64,000 nucleotides of DNA from DATBGS01 sp036557885 (GTDB lineage: Bacteria > Chloroflexota > Ktedonobacteria > Ktedonobacterales > DATBGS01), in the NCBI GenBank assembly GCA_036557885.1, contig DATBGS010000122.1, forward strand, positions 1 through 64,000, read 5' to 3'. The translations under genes were made by a program, and so were the position numbers. Every line of letters begins with the position of its first letter. Within the stretch, counting starts at the first letter, position 1. Positions 8,078 through 15,300 of this stretch are shown here, in pieces. The notes under the pieces are model-generated. The model saw only the letters and a list, made by a program, of their open reading frames with translations, made no database searches and was not told the DNA's origin.

Positions 8078-8962
8078 TCAGGCGCTTGTGTTCAGTCCCA
8101 ACCTTGCGCGGAGTTGTTCGAGCGTTTCTGTTCCAGCGTAGCGGGCAATCTCGCTGAGTTGCGCGATGTCGCAGGCGTTGATCGCGTCTAGCACATCCTG
8201 GCTCAAAGGGCCAAAGCGCCCCTCCAGCGTGCTGCGAATCGCAAGTTGGACTCCTTTGGTAAGGCCCGCTGCTTCGCCTCTGGCGATCATTTTCTCCCAG
8301 ACATCATGCAAAATTGGGTTAGTTTCGACAAAATTGTCAATATTTGCCATAAAGAACCTCCTGAATAGTTCTTGCCCTAACGCCCTGTCTTCTCGAATCT
8401 GCGAGTAGAAGATCGAGAGCAGCGCGCCCAGCGATTGTGCTTCTTCCAGAGGTGTTTCCTGTTGCAGCCGCTGCATGGCGGCTTCGGCGTCTGCGTCGGT
8501 GGCGCCTCTGGTGAGCGGCACCAGCGGCAGGATGCCGGGCAACCCAGCCGTCAGCAGCGCCTGCGGGTCTAATTCGTACATTTTGATGGAATGGTAGTTC
8601 CAGGAACCTGCAAACCAGGAGCCGACCTGAACGCGATAGGGTGGTGTGGGCACAGCCCCGCGATCAAAGACCCAGATGACCACCGAGATAACTGGCAGCC
8701 TGTATTCATGCGTGGACCGCGCTGCATACAGATACAGGCGATAGGGCATCTCATCATCTGGCTCAGACTGAATCTCGACATTGATAAGACAGGGAATGCC
8801 CTCAAAGGTAGCGCGGTAAAGCGTGTCGGGCAGGAGTTGGCGCTCTGTTGCCAGATCAGTTGGCACCGACGCTACATTTTTGACTTCGCCCAGCAGCCAC
8901 TCTAACAAGGCGTCCACGCGCAGCAAAAAAAGCCGCTTAAAACTTTGATCAACTTCGCCCAT
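8078..8962 (-). CDS. Rpn-family recombination-promoting nuclease / putative transposase-like protein
   Basis: A 294-residue protein of the Rpn/YhgA group (PD-(D/E)XK fold). The N-terminal half has a DALLEWLL segment and ends in the core strand LINVEIQSEPDDEMPYR (about 75-92), where E and Q fit the catalytic E-x-Q pattern. The C-terminal part (GLTKGVQLAIRSTLEGRFG, about 235-290) resembles the DUF4351-type tail common in this group. It has a strong GAGGGGGAG ribosome site. The gene starts 9 nt after the upstream minus-strand gene ends, so the two are probably cotranscribed. Rpn proteins are DNA endonucleases that raise recA-independent recombination; that activity is inferred here. Confidence 0.8.
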   Translation of the reverse strand: MGEVDQSFKRLFLLRVDALLEWLLGEVKNVASVPTDLATERQLLPDTLYRATFEGIPCLINVEIQSEPDDEMPYRLYLYAARSTHEYRLPVISVVIWVFDRGAVPTPPYRVQVGSWFAGSWNYHSIKMYELDPQALLTAGLPGILPLVPLTRGATDADAEAAMQRLQQETPLEEAQSLGALLSIFYSQIREDRALGQELFRRFFMANIDNFVETNPILHDVWEKMIARGEAAGLTKGVQLAIRSTLEGRFGPLSQDVLDAINACDIAQLSEIARYAGTETLEQLRARLGLNTSA

Positions 8963-8971
8963 TGCTCCCCC

Positions 8972-9643
8972 TCACTCCCTCTCTTCTCCCAAGTATACCA
9001 TGACGGGAATGGGCGGGCTGACGCGGTTGGCGAGCAGGTCGCTCACGTCAGTTTCGCCGCGCGCTCGCCGCTCACGGCCCTCGCGCACCAGGCGCGTACA
9101 CCAGGCCAGCGCAGCGGCTTGCTGCTGCATGGCGGCGAGTTCTTCCTGCACCATCTGGCGCGCTCGCGCAGCTTTGTGGCGGCGGCGCAGTTCGCAGTAG
9201 ACCTGGGCGATGCGCTCGGCGGCCAGCAGCGCCGTTTCCCGGCGCTCGTCCAGGGTGATCGAATCCAGATACGTTTCTTTGACTTGCTGAAGCCGCTCGA
9301 TCTCCCAGCCCAGCGCCAGCGCCAATTCGCGGTCATCGTAGAATTTGCGCAGGCTGCCGCGTGGGTAGGGCTGCGTGGGGGCGAAGACATCGTAGACGGC
9401 GGAAAATTCCCCGTAGCGCGTGGCAATCTGGATGCCGTTGGCGATCATGAAGTCGTGGCAGGCTTCGATGGCGCGACAAATCTGCTGAATCAGAAAATAG
9501 GGGAACATCTTCAGCGGGAGCATAGACAGGACAAAGCCCAGGATGCTGATGGGGCGCGGGCCAACATGCCGGTTGGAGCGGGCGCGGCGCGGTGCGCGGA
9601 CGCGCGGAGCGGCGGGACGGGCAGCAGCAACAGTGGTAGCCAT
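8972..9643 (-). CDS. Uncharacterised basic protein upstream of the Rpn-like nuclease
   Basis: A 223-residue protein I do not recognise. The first 30 residues are Ala/Arg/Pro-rich and strongly basic. A hydrophobic stretch ILGFVLSMLPLKMFPYFLIQ (about 34-53) could be membrane-associated. The rest is helical and charged, with a long coiled-coil-like segment (about 125-200) rich in Arg, Glu and Gln. Start ATG has AGGA about 10 nt upstream. It lies 9 nt upstream of the Rpn-like nuclease gene on the same strand, which suggests a shared operon. A possible attenuator precedes it. Confidence 0.65.
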   Translation of the reverse strand: MATTVAAARPAAPRVRAPRRARSNRHVGPRPISILGFVLSMLPLKMFPYFLIQQICRAIEACHDFMIANGIQIATRYGEFSAVYDVFAPTQPYPRGSLRKFYDDRELALALGWEIERLQQVKETYLDSITLDERRETALLAAERIAQVYCELRRRHKAARARQMVQEELAAMQQQAAALAWCTRLVREGRERRARGETDVSDLLANRVSPPIPVMVYLGEERE

Positions 9644-9700
9644 ACGTGTGTTTTCCTTTCTGCACGAAGCACATTGTGTGCGGCGCGGCCCGCTGCGCTC

Positions 9701-9730
9701 TCAGCAAAAAGCAGCCACCTCGCCCGACAT
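9701..9730 (-). CDS. Possible 9-residue leader peptide
   Basis: An ATG with GAGGG 4 nt upstream opens MSGEVAAFC followed by TGA. The ORF runs through the 3' arm and T-run of the hairpin above. It could couple translation to attenuation. A frame this short can easily arise by chance. Confidence 0.2.
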   Translation of the reverse strand: MSGEVAAFC

Positions 9731-9769
9731 ATGACCCTCAAATGCTGCGGCTGTTCAGGGAGGTGGCTG
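9706..9769 (-). promoter_or_regulatory. Candidate transcription attenuator
   Basis: On the minus strand CAGCCACCTC (9769-9760) pairs perfectly with GAGGTGGCTG (9721-9712), followed one base later by TTTTT. It sits in the leader of the unknown gene that starts at 9643, about 60 nt upstream of it. A terminator inside a 5' leader, with a small ORF running through its 3' arm, has attenuator form. No alternative antiterminator was established. Confidence 0.4.
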
Positions 9770-9984
9770 TTAGGGAAGGAATCTATGCTAGAATGATCTG
9801 GGAATTTTTCCCTTATAGCTTTGCCCCTGATGTTGTCAGGCGTAGAGTCATTGGCGCCGCCTGTGCGGTTAAGCGTTGGTGGCGCTGTTTTCTTGCTGCT
9901 CCGTTGTCAAAAGTCTTCGGGCGACCGTGCCGTTGCAAAGAGTATACTTGCTTTCGCTGGAAAAGTCAAGCGCCATTGGCGCTG

Positions 9985-10048
9985 GCCCCGCGAAAAGAAG
10001 AGAGCGTAGCCGAGTTTTTCTGGCTGCGCTCTCTTCTTTTCGCGGGGC
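9985..10048. repeat. 27-bp inverted repeat (palindromic element)
   Basis: The arms at 9985-10011 and 10022-10048 are complementary over 27 positions with a single G-T wobble; the loop is 10 nt (gagtttttct). No T-run flanks it. The stem is too long for an ordinary terminator and resembles a palindromic interspersed repeat or folded MITE. Confidence 0.7.
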
Positions 10049-10130
10049 TGCTTGTAGCCCTGCCGACCCTGGCGGGCCGCTCACCGGGGTCTCGCCAGTG
10101 CCGCAAGCAGACTGTTTGAGCCAGGGATGC

Positions 10131-10304
10131 TTAGACCCTGGACCTGCCACGCCCTAGCACGAAGCTCAACACCCACCAGATCACAGCAATCGCAATGAGA
10201 ATCCAGAGCAAGTTCACCAGAATACCCGCCACGTGCCCGAAAACCACCAGCACCAGCCAGATAACAAAGATGACGGCGGCAATACCTAGAAGACTATGAA
10301 TCAT
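10131..10304 (-). CDS. Small lmo0937-like membrane protein
   Basis: A 57-residue protein made almost only of two hydrophobic helices (about 3-24 and 28-48) and a basic tail GRGRSRV. Size and pattern match the lmo0937-type small membrane proteins, which have no known function. The ATG has a strong GGGGAGG 5 nt upstream; an in-frame extension of 39 residues upstream lacks such a site. It follows mscL on the same strand with a gap of about 120 bp. Confidence 0.6.
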   Translation of the reverse strand: MIHSLLGIAAVIFVIWLVLVVFGHVAGILVNLLWILIAIAVIWWVLSFVLGRGRSRV

Positions 10305-10426
10305 GCGTTCCTCCCCTTTTTTTGGAAGCAGAGTAGTATATCTCTGGAGGAGAACACCATTGTTCCCTCTTGTTTTTTCTATGCACACGACATGCCGAAT
10401 AGAGAGATGAGTCGCGGCCATTGCGC

Positions 10427-10876
10427 CTACTGCCGCGCTGTTTCAGCCTCAACCGGGGCTGCGGGCGCAACGGCAACATCCGAGGTGCAAAAGCCGCAGC
10501 GCGTGGCCTGGGTGGAGATTTCGTTGCGGCAAAACGGGCAGGGACGGGTATCTGGGTCAGCCGTCTTCTCGTGTTTTTTGATTTGCTCAAGCAGCAGGGC
10601 CACCGGGCGGACCACGAAAAAGAAGACCACTACCGCGATGAGCACAAAGCTGATCAGGCTATTGAGAAATTCGCCAATCTGAAAGACGCTGCCATTGACG
10701 CGAAAGCTCCAGGCGGGAAAGCTGAACCCGCCAAAGATGCCAATCAGCGGCGTAATCAGGTCTTTGACAAATGCCTGAACAACACTGGAGAATGCCGCGC
10801 CGATGACCACAGCAACGGCCAGGTCTACTAGATTGCCCCGCACGAGAAAGGTTTTGAATCCCTTAAACAGGCTCAT
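10427..10876 (-). CDS. mscL: Large-conductance mechanosensitive channel with zinc-ribbon tail
   Basis: A 149-residue channel that releases osmolytes on membrane tension. The MscL signature is clear: FKTFLVRGNLVDLAVAVVIG at the start (TM1 about 14-45), a periplasmic loop, TM2 (about 68-93) and the cytoplasmic EQIKKHEK helix. Unlike the classical channel it ends in a four-cysteine ribbon, CPFCRNEISTQATRCGFC (about 113-130), plus an Ala/Glu tail. The ribbon could bind zinc and mediate cytoplasmic contacts. Confidence 0.93.
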   Translation of the reverse strand: MSLFKGFKTFLVRGNLVDLAVAVVIGAAFSSVVQAFVKDLITPLIGIFGGFSFPAWSFRVNGSVFQIGEFLNSLISFVLIAVVVFFFVVRPVALLLEQIKKHEKTADPDTRPCPFCRNEISTQATRCGFCTSDVAVAPAAPVEAETARQ

Positions 10877-11028
10877 AGTCAGATGCTCCTTTTAAGATAA
10901 GCTTGTTCATGAGAATTCTTGTTCCTCTGATTCCTTGCGCAATCCAGAGGCCAGCGGCGTACTCTGAGGGAGAAAGAGGAGAAGAGATGCCCCACGCCTC
11001 TACAAATCAGGCGCGGGGCGTGTGCTGT

Positions 11029-12132
11029 TTAGCGGATATAGCCCTGGCGGGCTTTGAGATAGCGCTCGTCGTGGCGGTGGATGGTATCCGGGTTGACGCC
11101 GCGCAGCAGCGAGAGATGATAGGCCAGGAATTGCAGCGGCACGATGGCTGGCAGTGGACTAAGCACTTCTGAACAAACGGGCAGGGTGAGCGCGTGCGTG
11201 GCAAGCTCACTCGTTGCCGTGTCCGGCTCCTCAGCCAGTACAATCGTTTCGGCGCCAATGATCTGGGCGGCCTTGAGGATGTCTACGGCGCGCTCGTGGC
11301 TGGGGCCGTGAGGCGCAATGACGACCACGACATCGTTTTCGCTCAGCGAGGAGATGGGGCCGTGTATAAACTCCTCGATCTGCATGCCGGTGGCGGCGGT
11401 GTAGTTGGCCTCCATCATCTTGAGCGCGGCTTCGGACGCGGTGACGCTGTTGGGGCCGCCGCCCAGGAACCACCAGCGCTGGCGCGATTGGTAGCGCTCG
11501 GCTAGCTGGCGCACCTGCGCTTCTACTGGGAGCATCTCCCGAACAAACTGGGGCATATGAGGCACTTGCCCGGTAAGCATTTTGACGTGGACGTTTTCTG
11601 GCAGGTGGCGGGCTATGCGCCATCCCAGGTCAGCGATCAGCGCGACCATCAGCGTATAGCTGACGGTATAGACGGCGGAGCGCTGCTGGGGATAGTGCAG
11701 CGGCAGGATGGCATCGGCGTCTGTCCCGGCGGGCGTATTCGGAAAGTCGGTGATTACCAGGCAGAAGGCGCCCTCCTGTTTGGCGCGCTGCATGGCGCGG
11801 ACGGTTGCCATTGCGGTGCCGGAATAGCTGAGGACAATCAGCGCGGTCTGGGCGTCCATGTTGGGGCCGTAGCGCTCTAGCTCAAAGGCTTGGAAGGCGC
11901 GCGTGCCCCGGCGCCCGTCGGTGAACGCGCGCAGCAGGTGCTCGCCCGCGAGCGCGGCGTGCAGCGCGGTGCCGCAGCCCGTGAGAAAGAGCCGCGTTTT
12001 GCCCGCGAGCAGCTTTGCCAGGTCGTCGCGCTGCTGGCTATCGGCGGCCAGCAAATGCGCCAGGGCGTCGGGCTGGGCCAGCATCTCCTCATACATATAG
12101 TAGGGGTGGCCGGTACGTGGTGGCGTGGACAT
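11029..12132 (-). CDS. Double-SIS-domain sugar-phosphate isomerase/deaminase-like protein
   Basis: A 367-residue protein with two SIS domains, matching the isomerase half of GlmS and the AgaS/FrlB group. The first SIS has LFLTGCGTALHAALAGEHL (about 48-67) and LIVLSYSGTAMATVRAM (about 98-115). The second has FLGGGPNSVTASEAALKMME (about 222-242), with a catalytic-like Glu in EEFIHGPISSL (about 256-267). There is no glutaminase domain, so it is not a full GlmS. Clean RBS AAGGAGCACCT before ATG. Likely substrate is a phosphorylated amino sugar or fructosamine. It is divergent from the giant membrane gene cluster. Confidence 0.85.
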   Translation of the reverse strand: MSTPPRTGHPYYMYEEMLAQPDALAHLLAADSQQRDDLAKLLAGKTRLFLTGCGTALHAALAGEHLLRAFTDGRRGTRAFQAFELERYGPNMDAQTALIVLSYSGTAMATVRAMQRAKQEGAFCLVITDFPNTPAGTDADAILPLHYPQQRSAVYTVSYTLMVALIADLGWRIARHLPENVHVKMLTGQVPHMPQFVREMLPVEAQVRQLAERYQSRQRWWFLGGGPNSVTASEAALKMMEANYTAATGMQIEEFIHGPISSLSENDVVVVIAPHGPSHERAVDILKAAQIIGAETIVLAEEPDTATSELATHALTLPVCSEVLSPLPAIVPLQFLAYHLSLLRGVNPDTIHRHDERYLKARQGYIR

Positions 12133-12261
12133 AGGTGCTCCTTGTAGAAGATTGTGGCTAAGATCGTGCTCTGCATTCTACAGAACTTTTGGCCGTCCTC
12201 GCACGTCTTTGTTGTTAGAGAAAGGGCTGTGGCCTAAAAGGGCCACCTGCTTGATACAATA

Positions 12262-12270
12262 TGCTACACT
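12262..12270 (+). promoter_or_regulatory. Possible extended -10 element for the membrane-protein cluster
   Basis: TGCTACACT has the TGN-TACACT form of an extended -10, about 60 bp before the GTG start of the first giant gene. No good -35 lies 16-18 bp upstream. Confidence 0.3.
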
Positions 12271-12331
12271 GAACGTGTTTGGTACTACGCTGTTCTCTTG
12301 GGATACAAAGCATTCTGTAAAAGGAAATACT

Positions 12332-15300
12332 GTGAAGGAGCAAGGCCCACTCCCCGGCAGCGCCACTGAAGCGCCCGAACCCCCTCCAGATTCATCACGA
12401 CAACCAGGAGAATCACCTGCTCCTCAGCCTGCGGAAGTATCGCCTGTGCAACCGGCCAGTCCGAACGGTCAGCGTGTGCCAAAACGCCGGGCACCGGCAA
12501 AACCAGGCGCAAGCGCGGCCCAGCCTGCTCCGGCAAAAATGCAGCCGCTTGATCGGCTGGGGCTGCGCTCGCTGGCGGCGCGTCTGGGGCAGAGTCCGCT
12601 AGCCAAACTCAACTGGTCGCTGATCACGCTGCTGGCAATCACCACAGGGGCGCTGCTGGTGCGGCTGCATGGCCTGAATTGGGATGATAACCAGCATCAG
12701 CACCCGGATGAGCGCGCCATTATCTCAACGGTAGTGAATTTTAAGTGGCCGCACAGTTGGGCCGAGTTTTTTTCCGTCTCTTCGCCGCTCAGCCCGCATT
12801 TTAGCGATGGCTCGCACTTCTTCGCCTATGGCACCTTCCCCATGTATGTGCTCTGGCAGGTGGCCGTTTTCCTCACCTGGCTGCAACACACGTTTGGTTT
12901 TCACTGGCTCCCGGCGGGCCAGGCGTTTACGGATTACGACCCGGTGACGCTGGTGGGGCGGGCGCTTTCGGCGCTGTTTGATACGGGTACGGTGGTGGTG
13001 GCGTACTTCCTGGGCAAGCGCCTTGGTGGGAAAGTGGCCGGGTTGTTTGCCGCCACGTGCGTGGCCTTCATCCCGTTTGAGGTGCAGCTTTCGCACTACT
13101 TTGCGGTAGATACGGCGCTGACCTTTTTTGTGGCTCTGGCGCTGCTCTCCTTTGTGGCGATTGCCCAGGAGGGCAAGCTGCGCTGGGTGGTGTTGGGCGG
13201 TGTGGCAAGTGGGCTGGCGCTGGCGAGCAAGTTTAGCGCGCTGCCGCTGTTGCTGCCGCTGGGCGTGGCCTATCTGCTCCTCTGGCGGCGCACCAGCCTC
13301 TTTGCGACGCTGCCGCGCGTCTTCGTCAGCCTGGGCAGCGCCATTCTGAGCTTTGTGCTGGCGATGCCCTATGCGCTGATTGACCTGAAGGACTTTCAGG
13401 CGTCCATCAAGGAGCAGGGCGATCTGGCGCAGGGCATTCTGGACTATCCCTATACGCGCCAGTACGCCGGAACGACGCCCTATCTCTATGAACTGAAGAA
13501 TCTGCTGCTCTACGATCTGGGCGTGCCGCTGGCGCTGCTCTGTTTTGTGGGCTGCGTGTATGTGGCCTGGCGCGTCTGGCGCCGCTGGCATGATGACGCG
13601 CTGGTGCTGCTTTCGTGGGTGCTAGTCTATTTTGGCATTACGGGCAGCTTTTATACCAAGTTCTCGCGCTATATGCTGCCGATCTTCCCCGCGCTGTGCG
13701 TTTTTGGCGCGCTGGCGGTGGTGGCGCTGTGGCGACGACGGGCGGTTAAGATTGCGCCTAAAGATGCCCCTGGAGTCCCCAAGGGGACGCAAAGCCCGCC
13801 TGCACGGGCTAAGACGAATGGTCGGCTAGCGGGCGGGGAGTCCGCGCAGGCGGACTTGGTGGCGCCCGCAGGCGCCCCTAGACGCGATTTTAATCGCCAG
13901 GGTGGGGTAGGGCAGGGCATCCTGGGGAGAGCAAAACGTCTCAATAGTTACCTGGCCTGGCCGTCGCGCCGCTGGCTGGCCGGAGCAATAGCGGTGGTGG
14001 TGCTGGGCAGTTCGTTTTTGTTCACGCTGGCACTGGACAATATGTACAGCCAGCCCATGACGCGCGTGGAGGCGTCGCGCTGGCTCTACGCGCATCTGCC
14101 CTCCGGCAACGGACAGCCCATCAAGACGATTACCTATGAAATCTGGGATGATAGCCTGCCCTTGAATGTAGACGGGCATGTGGCCCAGTATAATTTCCTG
14201 GGCCTGCCGCTCTACGATGACGATACGCCGCAAAAGGCGGATATGCTGGGCCAATCGCTGGCGCAGGCCGACGCAGTGGTAATCGCCAGCAACAAGCTGT
14301 ACCCCGATTCCATCCCCCGCCTGCCAGATCGCTACCCCATGACCAACCGCTATTATCAGTTGTTGTTCAATGGGCAGCTTGGCTTCCATCTGGCCGCCGT
14401 CTTCCAGAATAGTCCCAACCTGTTTGGCATCCATTTTGACGACAGCGGGGCCGACGAGAGCTATTCGGTCTACGACCATCCAACGGTGCATATCTTCCTG
14501 CCCAATGCTGACCGGCCTGGCGCGGCGCAGTTGACGGCGCTGCTGGCGAACGGGCTGACGCTGCCCCCGCCGACAAATCTGACGGGCACCCAGAAATCGC
14601 TGATGCTTTCGCCCAGCCAGATTGCCGATAACCAGACGATGCCGACGCTGGCGGCGCAGTTTCCGGCAGACAGCTTTGCCAATCAGCAGCCGCTGCTGGT
14701 CTGGTGGGTGCTGCTGGAACTGCTTGGGCTGCTGGTCTTCCCCATCGTGGCGCTGCTCTTTCGCTCGTTTCGTGATCGCGGGCTGGCCTTTGCCAAGACG
14801 ATTGGGCTGTTGATCTTAGGCTACCTGCTCTGGCTCCCGGCCAGTCTGCGCCTGCTGCCCTATACCAATGCAACGGTCTGGGGCGTCTTCTTATTCGTGG
14901 GGCTGGCGGGGTTGACGGTGGGCTGGCTGACGCGCCAGGATTTGTTGGCATTTGTGCGCAAGCATTGGGGACGGCTGCTGGCCGTCGAACTGCTCTTTAC
15001 GGCGGCGTTTCTGTTTTTCGTGGGCATTCGCGCGTTCGACCCCGATCTGTGGCACATCTGGCGCGGCGGCGAAAAGCCAATGGAGCTGGCCTTCACCAAT
15101 GGCATTTTGCGCAGCCGTTATTTGCCACCGCTGGACCCCTGGTTTTCCGGCGGATACATCAACTACTACTACTACGGGCAGTTTTTGATGACGGTGCTGA
15201 TGCGGCTGACCGGCATCGCGCCCACGACGGCGTTTAATCTGGCAATCCCCACGCTCTTTGGCTTGCTGCTCACTGGCGGCTTTTCTATCGTGTCGCACCT

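Larger units (their letters stand above)
9644..10130. other. Gene-poor, repeat-rich intergenic region
   Basis: Nearly 490 bp without a convincing long ORF. It holds a hairpin with a T-run (9706-9769), a tiny ORF inside it, an imperfect palindrome GGGAATTTTTCCC at 9800-9812, and a 27-bp inverted repeat (9985-10048). A CCAGGG/CCCTGG pair lies near 10120-10140. ORFs in this span show no codon bias or family similarity. Confidence 0.6.

Noticed and set aside
9646..10157. Several plus- and minus-strand ORFs of 60-157 codons in the repeat-rich gap
   Set aside because: They run through long inverted repeats, overlap each other in many frames, and have no recognisable domain or good ribosome site.
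11029..12132. Annotation as full GlmS
   Set aside because: Only the isomerase half is present; the N-terminal glutaminase with its Cys nucleophile is missing.
12725..13591. Long antisense open frames under the giant YYY genes (also 18098-18898, 22051-23283 and others)
   Set aside because: They are shadows of GC-rich coding sequence: Gln/Arg/His-rich translations, no family motifs, and full overlap with clearly real genes.
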